A stretch of 64,000 nt of DNA, taken from assembly GCF_023161965.1 (NCBI RefSeq), contig NZ_JALNTY010000004.1, positions 117,987 through 181,986 on the forward strand, given 5' to 3'. Positions 50,681-58,596 of the stretch are shown here, one piece after another (the stretch's first letter is position 1; each line of letters opens with the position of its first letter). Both the position numbers and the translations under genes were made by a program. The stretch is from Anaerosoma tenue. Its GTDB lineage: Bacteria > Actinomycetota > Coriobacteriia > Anaerosomatales > Anaerosomataceae. Below the pieces are notes generated by a model, which made no database searches, was not told the origin of the DNA, and saw only the letters and a program-made list of their open reading frames with translations.

Positions 50681-51030
50681 AGCCCTGACTCGCGAGCGGC
50701 ATCGAAGGACCTCGGTAGGGGCGGGCACCTGGGTCCGGTCGCATCGCTGGAAGTGCGGCGCCACCGTGCGGGCACCCCGTCGCTTATCACCGCAGCGCCT
50801 CCTCATCCGGGTGCACGCCTGCCCTCGGCGGTGATAAGTCCGTGGCTGGCCGCAGGCCAGGATGCGTGGCGTGAGCGCTCTTCGATCCCGGCAGCCTTCA
50901 TGATGTCCCCGGCCGGTGTCTGCCGGCTGGACCGGTCTTCCCGCGGCAATCTAACAAGCGCTTGCACCCGACGCGCAGAAGCGGTGCGCTAGACTGGATC
51001 CGCACGGCGCGCGGGTGAAGCGCAAATGCG
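50675..51030 (+). other. C5: cassette without a convincing gene, duplicated as C7
   Basis: 356 bp. The only frame of note (50753-50992, GTG, 79 codons) has no ribosome-binding site and runs far into attC. A perfect 11-bp inverted repeat (50783-50793 with 50828-50838, CTTATCACCGC) with a 34-base loop is present. C7 has the same length with 17 substitutions, no indels and both arms of this repeat unchanged, so an RNA or DNA-structure role is possible. Confidence 0.7.
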
Positions 51031-51036
51031 TTAGGC
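50949..51036 (+). repeat. attC5
   Basis: 88 bp, R'' ATCTAAC and R' GTTAGGC. R'' complements the unusual C5 start GTTAGAT. Nearly the same as attC7 and attC16. Confidence 0.92.
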
Positions 51037-51068
51037 CCAGCTTGTCGCTTCCTGTGTGGAGGTCTCCA

Positions 51069-51782
51069 GTGATTGTCACATTCGAGCAATCGGCAGACCG
51101 ACTGCATCTCGAGAGCAGGATGCGGTTGCGGTGGGGCCACGTGCGTGCGCTGCTTCTGACGGTTGTAGGAATCGTGGTCTCGGTGGGCGGTACTGTGCTC
51201 TTCTTCTGGTGGACGTCGCGCGCTGCAGGACTCGCACCACCCCAGCCTGACATCGGTGGGATTGTCGGTGTTGTCTCAGTCCTGGGCATCGCCGCTCTGG
51301 TGTGCCTGGCATGGGCTCTTACAGCGCGTGAGCGACTGACGGTAATCGGTAGGACTGTCCACTACGAGAGGTACATCGGTCCCTTTCGGCTGGAGAGTGC
51401 AGAGTATGACCTCCCTGCAATGACCGGGCTGCGCTGCGACGTCCTCGCACCAGAATTCCCTGTGAGCGGCTACGCTTCGCCACCGGATCCTTGTGCTGAG
51501 GCCGCCGCGGTGCCTGACTACGCGGTCGGCGACTCTCTGGCTGTTTGGTATAAGGGTGAACCATTCAAGTTCGGCCACACTCTGAATCCGGCTGAGCGAT
51601 CCGCTGTCGCAAGAGCTCTTCTTGAGTACGATGCTGCTCTCCGGGCGCGGCTCGGCCTGGACCCAGCCCAGGGTCTTAGCGACGTTGGTGTCTGGACGAG
51701 TACACGCTCGCTAACGCTCACCACACCTGTTCCAATGTTCAACGCGGGATTCCTTGGACGCAAGTCGGACTTCGACAAGTGA
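51069..51782 (+). CDS. C6: membrane protein with cytoplasmic domain
   Basis: 237 residues from GTG 51069 after GGAGG. Two helices (ALLLTVVGIVVSVGGTVLFFWW and IVGVVSVLGIAALVCLAWAL) are followed by a soluble domain of about 150 residues with PH-like beta segments (RLTVIGRTVHYERYIGPFRLESAEY). No family is recognised with confidence. Confidence 0.75.
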   Translation: MIVTFEQSADRLHLESRMRLRWGHVRALLLTVVGIVVSVGGTVLFFWWTSRAAGLAPPQPDIGGIVGVVSVLGIAALVCLAWALTARERLTVIGRTVHYERYIGPFRLESAEYDLPAMTGLRCDVLAPEFPVSGYASPPDPCAEAAAVPDYAVGDSLAVWYKGEPFKFGHTLNPAERSAVARALLEYDAALRARLGLDPAQGLSDVGVWTSTRSLTLTTPVPMFNAGFLGRKSDFDK

Positions 51783-51794
51783 TTCGCGGGGCGG

Positions 51795-51896
51795 GCCTAA
51801 CAAGCGCTTGCAGCAGAAAGCGCCGCCTGTCCGCGGTAGACTCGGGTGGCAAGGTCAAGGGGGCGGCGCTTCAGCTGATGCGCAAATGCGTTAGAT
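51795..51896 (+). repeat. attC6
   Basis: 102 bp, R'' GCCTAAC and R' GTTAGAT, longest of the array because of a larger central loop. Confidence 0.88.
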
Positions 51897-52246
51897 AGCC
51901 CTGAGTCGCGAGCGGCATCGAAGGACCTCGGTAGGGGCGGGCGCCCGGGTCCGGTCGCATCGCTGGAAGTGCGGCGTCACCGTGTGGGCACCCCGTCGCT
52001 TATCACCGCAGTGCCTCCTCATCCGGGTGCGTACCTGCCTTCGGCGGTGATAAGTCCGTGGCTGGTCGCAGGCCAGGATGCGTGGCGGGGGCGCTCCTCG
52101 ATCCCGGCAGCCTTCATGATGTCCCCGGCCGGTGTCTGCCGGCTGGACCGGTCTTCCCGTGGCAATCTAACAAGCGCTTGCACCCGACGCGCAGAAGCGG
52201 TGCGCTAGACTGGATCCGCACGGCGCGCGGGTGAAGCGCAAACACG
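51891..52246 (+). other. C7: second copy of cassette C5
   Basis: 356 bp, about 95 percent identical to C5 with no indels. The inverted repeat is at 51999-52009 and 52044-52054. In the corresponding 79-codon frame, changes are about equally silent and amino-acid-altering, giving no support for a selected protein. Confidence 0.7.
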
Positions 52247-52252
52247 TTAGCG
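52165..52252 (+). repeat. attC7
   Basis: 88 bp, R'' ATCTAAC and R' GTTAGCG. The R' departs from GTTRRRY at one base, and this base is matched in the R'' of the following cassette. Confidence 0.9.
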
Positions 52253-52635
52253 TGAGCTGCGCTTTCCTCCTCGGCGGTGACAAGGATTCAGGGGTGCGCC
52301 GGCTCCAAGCGCGCGCATCGCAAGTCATCACGGTGCACCTCGTCGGCCGCGACGCGTCCTCGCCCGCAGGGAGTGTGTGTTCTCTCGGCGGATTGCTTGA
52401 GCGCACGTCACCGCCGCGACTGACTCGCAAACCGCTCGCCCGGAGTCGTGGATGCGCGCCAGGGGCTCGTCGGGGCGGTCAGTGTGATCGCGAATCGCAC
52501 GCGGCAGCCGCTCTGCCGGCCTCTTTGCAGACAGTCATTGGGGAGGCGGACGCCACGCTAACAAGGGCATCCAGCTGACGGCCAGGAGCGCTAAGATGAA
52601 GAGAGGTGCATCGCCGCAGCTGATGCCCATTCACG
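52247..52635 (+). other. C8: cassette without a convincing gene, duplicated as C13
   Basis: 389 bp. Frames on both strands are present, but single-base insertions and deletions separate this copy from C13 at four places, and no frame is kept between them. No conserved ribosome-binding site is seen. The sequence is otherwise about 94 percent alike. It may be an RNA, or a decayed gene. Confidence 0.65.
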
Positions 52636-52641
52636 TTAGGT
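52556..52641 (+). repeat. attC8
   Basis: 86 bp, R'' CGCTAAC and R' GTTAGGT. R'' is the exact complement of the C8 start GTTAGCG. Confidence 0.9.
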
Positions 52642-52670
52642 GGGGACATGCGCAGAGCGTCGCGGCAAGG

Positions 52671-53222
52671 TCAGGCGTTGCGGTCGTTCATGAGCGCGTC
52701 CGCCGCGAGATCCGCTGTGCGTGCGTCAGCAACGCTGCGAAGCAGCAACAGGCCGTCGATCTGGGCTAGGGCCCCCAGTGCTGTCGCCCGCCGTGAGCGT
52801 CCTGACGCTGCGACGATCCGCGGCTCGAGCCAATCACACCAATCGGTCACAAGAGCTCGGACTGCGGAGCGATAGGGTTCGGAGCCGTCGCTGCCCAGTC
52901 CGACTACCTCGAAGAACAGGGCGAAGACACGGTCGTTCGCTGGAGTCGCCAGAATCGGCCACACCTGCTCCAGAAGCTCACGTGTGGTCATCGGCGCCGC
53001 GTCGAGAACGCCTGCGACGGTCTCTCTCAGGCGCTCACCGAGCACGCCCAGCACGGCCGTGGTTAGATCCGACTTAGTCGGGAAGTAGTAGACGACCGTG
53101 CGGTCGCTGATGCCAAGCCTGCGGCCTACGGCGCTGAAGGTTAGAGACGCGAGGCCATCCTGCATCGCGGTCTCAACCGCGGCGTTGAGAATCGCCTCCG
53201 GCGAATGTCGTCGATAGCTCAT
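52671..53222 (-). CDS. C9: TetR-family repressor
   Basis: 183 residues from ATG 53220-53222. The N-terminal helix-turn-helix reads SPEAILNAAVETAMQ, LTFSAVGRRLGISDRTVVYYFPTKSDL, and a helical ligand domain follows. It is divergent from the membrane protein of the same cassette, with two matching palindromic operators between them, so it probably controls both. The gene reads against the array and must have its own promoter. Confidence 0.9.
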   Translation of the reverse strand: MSYRRHSPEAILNAAVETAMQDGLASLTFSAVGRRLGISDRTVVYYFPTKSDLTTAVLGVLGERLRETVAGVLDAAPMTTRELLEQVWPILATPANDRVFALFFEVVGLGSDGSEPYRSAVRALVTDWCDWLEPRIVAASGRSRRATALGALAQIDGLLLLRSVADARTADLAADALMNDRNA

Positions 53223-53229
53223 GGGTTGA

Positions 53230-53275
53230 TTGTAGTCCTGACTACAACTATCCTCAACTGTAGTGATGACTACAA
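53230..53275. promoter_or_regulatory. Two TetR operators in C9
   Basis: TTGTAGT-N4-ACTACAA at 53230-53247 is a perfect palindrome. CTGTAGT-N4-ACTACAA at 53258-53275 differs in one base. Centres are 28 bp apart, in the gap between the divergent repressor and membrane-protein genes. Confidence 0.85.
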
Positions 53276-53293
53276 TTGAGGAGGTCGGCACCT

Positions 53294-53704
53294 ATGACTC
53301 TGGCAACACGAGACGGTCTCGTCTCGGGACTCATCTTGGGTACCCTGATCGCGTTCATCTTCGCGCTCGTGATTCGACTCATTCCTGATGAGTGGCTGGT
53401 CAATGAGCTCTACCGCGCACTCCTGTATGCAGCGCAAGTGCCGGCGGCACTTCTCTTCGTTCCGATCGCCACAGGGGTTGCGCGCTTCAAGAGCGAGAGT
53501 CCGCGTCACGTTCTGCTTTGGGCCTGCTCCGGGGCCTTGGCCTTCGACGGGCTCGTACTCGGCTTCTGGCCCTCGCTCTACGGTCACGATGGGGTAGCTC
53601 GTGCCGTGGTCGCCACTCTGCTGTTGTGGGCGTTCGCTTGGATCGTGGCCGCCGGACTGCTTGTGGCGCCCGACGAGGCGCGAGTCGCCACTGTCAGGCG
53701 CTAG
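53294..53704 (+). CDS. C9: membrane protein under TetR control
   Basis: 136 residues from ATG 53294 after GAGGAGG. Four hydrophobic helices (LVSGLILGTLIAFIFALVIRL, ALLYAAQVPAALLFVPIA, LLWACSGALAFDGLVLGF, ARAVVATLLLWAFAWIVAAG) are visible. No family is recognised. The paired repressor suggests response to a small molecule, perhaps as an export or protection protein, but this is inferred. Confidence 0.78.
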   Translation: MTLATRDGLVSGLILGTLIAFIFALVIRLIPDEWLVNELYRALLYAAQVPAALLFVPIATGVARFKSESPRHVLLWACSGALAFDGLVLGFWPSLYGHDGVARAVVATLLLWAFAWIVAAGLLVAPDEARVATVRR

Positions 53705-53770
53705 CCCGCTTCGCGGCGCGGTAATCTCAGCAGGACGCATCCAGAACGACCGACACCTAAGCCGCGTCCC

Positions 53771-53857
53771 ACCTAACAAGCGCATCGAGCAGAACGCCAG
53801 AAGGTAGAATCGGTCTGAAACCGCGTGGGCGTCTGCTCATGCGCAAACACGTTGGGC
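53771..53857 (+). repeat. attC9
   Basis: 87 bp, R'' ACCTAAC and R' GTTGGGC. R'' complements the C9 start. Confidence 0.9.
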
Positions 53858-53876
53858 ACACCACGCTGCGACGATG

Positions 53877-54881
53877 CTAGACGGTCACGGCACCGGCCTC
53901 GACTTCCTCGCTGTCCTTGCTAGCCGTCATCGAATGCGTGCGCTGCCGTTCGTGCAGTTGGTCGTAGCGCCCGTACATGAACGGGCAGTGCTTGATGCAG
54001 AGCGTGCAGCCGTCCATCGTGCTGAACGGTACGGCGCACTTCTTGTGATCTATGAAGACCGGACCGCCTTCTGGTGCTTCGCGCGGCTCCAGGAAGATTG
54101 CGTTGGCAGGGCAGTGCTTCACGCACGAGTTGCACATGTCGCAGTAGTCTCTGACCCATGCGTGTGGGTTCTCCTCGGCGAAGGGCAAGTTCTCGATATC
54201 TGTGTAGACGGCTGCCAGTCTCACGCGGGGACCATACGTTTTGGTGATGAGCATCCCGTTCTTGCCCACCTCACCGAGCCCCGCATCGCGCGCCATCGGC
54301 ACGAAGCTGCCCTCGCTCCCCAGCGCCGGACCGGCATGGGCATTGAAGCCGCGCTCGCGAAGGAAGTCGGATATCTGATTGACCACGTAGCCGAGCTGGT
54401 AATAGGTGCGAAAGATTTCCATCAGGGTCGGGACACTCGGAGCCTGCTCGATCTTCTCGAGGTCCATCTCCATCGCAAAGACGATGGCGTTGGGGTACAG
54501 GATGCTCAGGTCCTTGAAGATGTAGTCAGGGTTCACGCGCGTGTAGCCGATCTCGGAAACCCCGAGTGAGCGGGCGTACGTCTCGAGGTCGGCCAGCGTC
54601 GTGGCATCGATTCGCGTGTTCCCGAGTCGCGGGTTCTCGCGGATGCTCGTGTTCGCCCTGCGCAACTCACGCATGTTCGCCGTCATCGACTGGCGGAGGC
54701 GCACCATCCTCTTGATACGTCCCCACAGGCTTCCGTAGTCGAAGATCAACAGCGGAACCAGCCGCGGATACCGCGCGTTCGGGCCGCTCGTCACCGGATG
54801 GTCGCCCTCGCGCAGGTAGTGGTCCTTGTCGAGGAACCACGGTGGGCGCCGGAACCTCTCGTGCAGCAAGATGCGCTTCAT
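53877..54881 (-). CDS. C10: 2[4Fe-4S] oxidoreductase, QueG / reductive-dehalogenase-like
   Basis: 334 residues from ATG 54879-54881, with AGGAGG upstream. The C-terminal third carries CDMCNSCVKHCP and CTLCIKHCP cluster motifs. The central part (ETYARSLGVSEIGYTRV, PMARDAGLGEVGKNGMLIT) matches the corrinoid-binding fold shared by epoxyqueuosine reductase and reductive dehalogenases. There is no Tat signal, so it is cytoplasmic. It overlaps no other gene and is read with the downstream-encoded TetR as one minus-strand operon. Substrate unknown. Confidence 0.82.
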   Translation of the reverse strand: MKRILLHERFRRPPWFLDKDHYLREGDHPVTSGPNARYPRLVPLLIFDYGSLWGRIKRMVRLRQSMTANMRELRRANTSIRENPRLGNTRIDATTLADLETYARSLGVSEIGYTRVNPDYIFKDLSILYPNAIVFAMEMDLEKIEQAPSVPTLMEIFRTYYQLGYVVNQISDFLRERGFNAHAGPALGSEGSFVPMARDAGLGEVGKNGMLITKTYGPRVRLAAVYTDIENLPFAEENPHAWVRDYCDMCNSCVKHCPANAIFLEPREAPEGGPVFIDHKKCAVPFSTMDGCTLCIKHCPFMYGRYDQLHERQRTHSMTASKDSEEVEAGAVTV

Positions 54882-54891
54882 AGTCGGCCTC

Positions 54892-55467
54892 CTAGCTCGT
54901 GGGACTCCAGCGGGCGAGAAGCGCGTCCACATGGTCAGGGATGTACTCGCGCGACACGACGCGGCCCACGATGAAGCGTTCGTGGAAGAATGGGCCTGCT
55001 ATCAATGACAGTGCGGTCTCCATGGGGACGTCTATCTCGAGTCCCCCCTCGGTCGCGCCTCGTTCGAGCAGCGCTTCGATCTCATCCCTGGCGTGCACCA
55101 GGACGCTGTCCAGGAATGAGCGCACCTCCGGCTCCCACTCGGCGCGTGCGATGAGCGAGGACATCGCGAAGGCGACCGGTGATTCGAGGCGGTCGCACAG
55201 GGTTTCGAGAATGTATACAAGGCCATCACGGACTGAGAGACTCTCCGGCGCCCCGATGGACAGCGATAGCGCTTCGAGCGCTCCGAGCATGAGACTCTGG
55301 CGATCCGGCCAGTGCCTGTAGACTGTGGCGCGTCCAATGCCAGCCTTCTCGGCAACTCGCTGATGAGTGACCGCCTCGGGGCCGTCCTCGCGCAGCAACT
55401 CTAGGGCGGCCGCGGTGACAACCTCCCGCGTACGCTCTATCCGTGGGTCTATAGTCGTTCCGTCCAC
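54892..55467 (-). CDS. C10: TetR-family repressor
   Basis: 191 residues from GTG 55465-55467 (GGAG five bases upstream). An earlier in-frame ATG would put the coding region across the operator repeats and is not used. The DNA-binding domain reads RTREVVTAAALELLREDG, THQRVAEKAGIGRATVYRHWPDR. It precedes the Fe-S gene by 10 bp on the same strand, so it likely represses the whole operon. Confidence 0.9.
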   Translation of the reverse strand: MDGTTIDPRIERTREVVTAAALELLREDGPEAVTHQRVAEKAGIGRATVYRHWPDRQSLMLGALEALSLSIGAPESLSVRDGLVYILETLCDRLESPVAFAMSSLIARAEWEPEVRSFLDSVLVHARDEIEALLERGATEGGLEIDVPMETALSLIAGPFFHERFIVGRVVSREYIPDHVDALLARWSPTS

Positions 55468-55498
55468 TGCAACTCCGATCTCAGCAACCTGCAACACT

Positions 55499-55537
55499 AT
55501 GATACATACTGTATCGATACGATACAAGGCGTATCAT
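55499..55537. promoter_or_regulatory. GATAC/GTATC operator cluster in C10
   Basis: ATGATAC and GTATCAT border a 39-bp segment with five GATAC or GTATC half-sites, including the perfect 10-bp palindrome GTATCGATAC (55511-55520). It lies just upstream of the TetR start, where its operator and promoter should be. Confidence 0.7.
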
Positions 55538-55552
55538 ATGTTGTCAGAGGGT

Positions 55553-55639
55553 GCCCAACAAGCGCATCAAGCTGACGCGCACGAGGTTGTCGTATCCTGA
55601 AGGCGCATGGCGCGCAGCTTATGCGCAAAGACGTTAGGT
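55553..55639 (+). repeat. attC10
   Basis: 87 bp, R'' GCCCAAC and R' GTTAGGT. R'' complements the unusual C10 start GTTGGGC. Confidence 0.9.
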
Positions 55640-55659
55640 GCATGCGATGAGGGGGATGG

Positions 55660-56133
55660 GTGTCGAATCCTGACCTGAAGGCGCTCAAGATTGCGCGCAT
55701 CATCTCCGGTTGGCTTGCCCTGGTCGTGCTGCTTCTTCTCTGGAGCTCCTGGATGATCACCGGCGGCAACATCCCGATTGCGTCGCAGGACCGCGCATTC
55801 GTCGCGATTCTCATGGGGATGGCAGTCCCGGGCTTCGTGATCGGCCTGATGCCAAGGGTGGCACTCCGGCTCTGGCCCATCGCGCAGGGTCAGCCGCCCA
55901 CCGTGCTGTACGCGGTTAGCTCGGTGCTTTCCGCTCTCATCATTCAGTTGCTGCCGTTGATGGGCGTCGTCGCCAGCGTAACGGCAGAGAGCATGCTTCC
56001 ATTCGCCGGAGCGTTCGTCGTATGGGCACTTGCCGCAGTCTGGGTGTGGCCCAAACGCAGCCGGCTCGAGATCTGGATGTCGCGACAGTCCTCGGAGTCC
56101 TCGGCGCAGCACCTAACAAGCGCTTCCAGCTGA
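55660..56133 (+). CDS. C11: membrane protein
   Basis: 157 residues from GTG 55660 after GAGGGGG. Four hydrophobic segments (ISGWLALVVLLLLWSSW, FVAILMGMAVPGFVIGLM, VLYAVSSVLSALIIQLLPL, LPFAGAFVVWALAAVWVW) are visible. No family is recognised. The last residues are encoded within attC11. Confidence 0.75.
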   Translation: MSNPDLKALKIARIISGWLALVVLLLLWSSWMITGGNIPIASQDRAFVAILMGMAVPGFVIGLMPRVALRLWPIAQGQPPTVLYAVSSVLSALIIQLLPLMGVVASVTAESMLPFAGAFVVWALAAVWVWPKRSRLEIWMSRQSSESSAQHLTSASS

Positions 56134-56198
56134 CGCGCCACGGTGTAGGCTACGAAGAGAGGGCTTCGGCGCGCAGCTGAAGCGCCAAGACGTTAGGT
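56111..56198 (+). repeat. attC11
   Basis: 88 bp, R'' ACCTAAC and R' GTTAGGT, inner part the same as attC3. Confidence 0.92.
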
Positions 56199-56217
56199 GG
56201 AACGATAGGAGCGGTGC

Positions 56218-56487
56218 GTGCCCTCATCAGCTGATTTGGCGCTCGCAATCGTTGTTGTCATTGTGCTGGTTGGGTATGGCGCCTTCCTTCTTTCTGAAAG
56301 CGGCGCGCGGCTGCACGCTGACTACGGCCTATGGCTCTTCCGCTCGAAGTGGGGTCGTTTCCTCTACCCAGGTCCATGGTGGACGGAGCAGAGTGTTGAA
56401 CGGTTCACTGTGTGGTCCTGCCGGGCCAGCGGAGCGGTGACGATCATCCTCGGCTTGGCCGTTCTCGCCTGGGGCACGCTCGGATAG
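56218..56487 (+). CDS. C12: small membrane protein
   Basis: 89 residues from GTG 56218 after AGGAG. Two helices (LALAIVVVIVLVGYGAFLL and GAVTIILGLAVLAWGTLG) border an aromatic middle with PGPWWTEQSVERF. No family is recognised. Confidence 0.72.
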   Translation: MPSSADLALAIVVVIVLVGYGAFLLSESGARLHADYGLWLFRSKWGRFLYPGPWWTEQSVERFTVWSCRASGAVTIILGLAVLAWGTLG

Positions 56488-56493
56488 CCGTCC

Positions 56494-56580
56494 ACCTAAC
56501 CAGCGCATCCAGCAGGCGCGGCAAGCGATAGACTGAACGGCAGGGAATGGGCGCGCTGCTGATGCGCTCATACGTTAGCG
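56494..56580 (+). repeat. attC12
   Basis: 87 bp, R'' ACCTAAC and R' GTTAGCG, the latter belonging to C13. Confidence 0.9.
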
Positions 56581-56963
56581 TGAGCTGCGCTTTCCTCTTC
56601 GGTTGTGACAAGGATTCAAGGTGCGCCGGCTCTAGGCGCGCGCATCGCAAGTCATCACGGTGCACCTCGTCGGCCGCGACGCGTCATCGCCCGCAGGGAG
56701 TGTCTGTTCTCTCGGCAGATCGCTTGAGCGCACGTCACCGCCGCGACTGACTCGCAAACCGCTCGCCCCGGAGTCACGGATGCGCGCCAGGGCTCGTCGG
56801 GGCGGTCAGTGTGATCGCGAATCGCACGCGGCAGCCGCTCTGCCGGCCTTTTTGCAGACAGTCACTGGGGAGGCGGACGCCACGCTAACAAGGGCATCCA
56901 GCTGACGGCCAGGAGCGCTAAGATGATAGGAGGTGCATCGGCCGCAGCTGATGCCCAAAGACG
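56575..56963 (+). other. C13: second copy of cassette C8
   Basis: 389 bp, about 94 percent like C8 with two one-base deletions and two one-base insertions that cancel in length. The boundaries and attC are also shared. No frame survives in both copies. Confidence 0.65.
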
Positions 56964-56969
56964 TTAGAT
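56883..56969 (+). repeat. attC13
   Basis: 87 bp, R'' CGCTAAC and R' GTTAGAT, near-identical to attC8. Confidence 0.9.
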
Positions 56970-56982
56970 GCACGAGGTGACC

Positions 56983-57609
56983 ATGCGGGCGTACAAGCAC
57001 ATCGGGGTGATTGAGAACAACCGCCGGCTCGACTTCCTTTCGCGATACCGGAACGACGTCGTCGAGTACTTCAATCACTGCACGTCCGGGTATCTCGGTA
57101 CGTCATGGACTGAGGACGACACCGCGCGGGAAGTTCGTCGTCGGATCAACCTCGAGACTGACGAGGCCTACGACGTCATCCATGCTGCCGGCATATCCAC
57201 GACGATGACGTACACTCCGCCTCCGATGATCGGTGGATACATCCAGAACGTCGAACTGGTCCACAACATCTTCAACTTCGCCCACTTCGATCTCTCGCCG
57301 CAGGCCCTCATCGACATGGCTGAGCGAGCTGTGGGCGTCTACCAGCGCAATCACGGGGCCGCGGTGATTCGTACGCTCAACCCCTTCTTCTACATCGGGC
57401 TCGCTTTGGATGCGATCGCCCGATCTCCCTTCCTGCTCGCAACCCGCCTGGGATTGCCGGGTGGGCGGCTTGAGAGTTCCGTGCTGGGAGTCGTTGTACG
57501 TCTCGTCGTCTACCTCGCAGGAGCGATAGCCTCGGCATTGGCCATCCTCGGTTTCCTTGGCTACCTGGACGAGGCTCGGGCCGCAGTATCACGCTGGCTC
57601 GGCATCTAA
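56983..57609 (+). CDS. C14: hypothetical protein with C-terminal membrane helices
   Basis: 208 residues from ATG 56983 after GAGGTG. A soluble N-terminal part (FLSRYRNDVVEYFNHCTSGY, EAYDVIHAAGISTTMTYTPP) is followed by hydrophobic helices near 135-150 and 165-200 (VVRLVVYLAGAIASALAILG). No family is recognised. It stops in R''. Confidence 0.75.
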   Translation: MRAYKHIGVIENNRRLDFLSRYRNDVVEYFNHCTSGYLGTSWTEDDTAREVRRRINLETDEAYDVIHAAGISTTMTYTPPPMIGGYIQNVELVHNIFNFAHFDLSPQALIDMAERAVGVYQRNHGAAVIRTLNPFFYIGLALDAIARSPFLLATRLGLPGGRLESSVLGVVVRLVVYLAGAIASALAILGFLGYLDEARAAVSRWLGI

Positions 57610-57689
57610 CCAGCGCATCCAGCCGGCGGCGCAAGGTAGTCTTGTGAAGTGAGGCGCACGGCCGCGGCTGATGCGCAAATGCGTTATGC
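57604..57689 (+). repeat. attC14
   Basis: 86 bp, R'' ATCTAAC and R' GTTATGC, the least canonical core in the array. Confidence 0.85.
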
Positions 57690-57960
57690 CTGACGGACAG
57701 CAGCACTACGGGTTGTGACCGATCGCAGGTCGGTCGAACGGAAGTGTTCTGCTCCGATCCCCGCGCCAGGTGCCCGCGCTTCACGGTCTCGGGGGCAGCA
57801 GCCGGGTCAGCCGGTCGGCGGCTACGACGCGCCTCCGCGCATCTCCGCCGCGAAGACAGGTTCGAGTCATCGCTTCCGCGGCATAACAAGCGCATCCAGC
57901 CGGCGGCGTGAGGTAATCTTGTGAAGTGAGGCGCACGGCCGCGGCTGATGCGCAAATGCG
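57684..57960 (+). other. C15: short cassette without a convincing gene
   Basis: 277 bp including attC15. A 69-codon GTG frame (57715-57924) ends in attC and has no clear ribosome-binding site. The translation is rich in Arg/Pro/Ser with no hydrophobic or domain pattern, as expected by chance in GC-rich DNA. Confidence 0.6.
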
Positions 57961-57966
57961 TTAGGT
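57881..57966 (+). repeat. attC15
   Basis: 86 bp, R'' GCATAAC and R' GTTAGGT. R'' exactly complements the odd C15 start GTTATGC. The body is almost the same as attC14. Confidence 0.9.
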
Positions 57967-58026
57967 GGAGAGCCGGCAAGGCTTCACTCGCGCTGGTTGT
58001 TGGTCATGCGTGCGGGGGCCCGGAAT

Positions 58027-58515
58027 CTAGTAACCGACTGCCTGTACGCCGTACTCCGCCTCAGCCTGGGTGAATCCCTCGAAGATCAGCTGATCGATCA
58101 GTCCCTGGCGTGAGAAGGACGACATGTCCAGGTAGTCCTGCGCTTTCTGTGCCGCCTGCGCATCCCAGTCAGGGGCGATGTGGTCCACAGCGAATGTCGC
58201 GTCCTCGGTACTGAAGCCTTCGAACACCAGCTGGTCTATGAGCCCTTGGCGCGAGAATGATGCGAAGTCGAGGTAGTCCTCGCCCTTGCCGATCGCCTGC
58301 TGCTGACCCATCGTAAGCTCCGGTTCTGCGGGCTCCTCGACGACAGGCTCGGACTCCGTAGGCTGCTCGACGGCCTTTGATTCTGCGGGCTCCTCGACAG
58401 TCTCACTCGCTGGAGCGGCGCTCTCTGATTCGTTCGATGAAGTCGCCACCTCACCACAGGCCACTAACAGCATCAGCATCGCGATCGCTGACAGGATTAT
58501 CAGCGCCTTCTTCAT
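58027..58515 (-). CDS. C16: Ltp-like surface lipoprotein
   Basis: 162 residues from ATG 58513-58515 after GGGGGG. The lipoprotein signal ends MLLVACGE (Cys20). A Glu/Pro/Ser-rich spacer follows, then two repeats of about 45 residues: YLDFASFSRQGLIDQLVFEG and YLDMSSFSRQGLIDQLIFEG, each ending with a phrase like F(S/T)xxxAxxxV. These match the paired helix-turn-helix repeats of Ltp-type host-surface lipoproteins. A phage TP-J34 member blocks DNA injection of other phages. It reads against the array and must have its own promoter. Confidence 0.82.
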   Translation of the reverse strand: MKKALIILSAIAMLMLLVACGEVATSSNESESAAPASETVEEPAESKAVEQPTESEPVVEEPAEPELTMGQQQAIGKGEDYLDFASFSRQGLIDQLVFEGFSTEDATFAVDHIAPDWDAQAAQKAQDYLDMSSFSRQGLIDQLIFEGFTQAEAEYGVQAVGY

Positions 58516-58596
58516 CGTGTCCCCCCTCGTCATCGGAGCCACTACTACGCGCATCCCGAAGCTTATTATAGTCAAGTAGGGGCGTCGGTTGCTCCC

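Noticed and set aside
50753..50992. 79-codon gene in C5 (and its copy in C7)
   Set aside because: No ribosome-binding site, ends deep in attC, and differences between copies do not favour silent changes.
52231..52578. 115-codon frame in C8
   Set aside because: Its frame is broken by indels in the C13 copy, and it begins inside the preceding attC.
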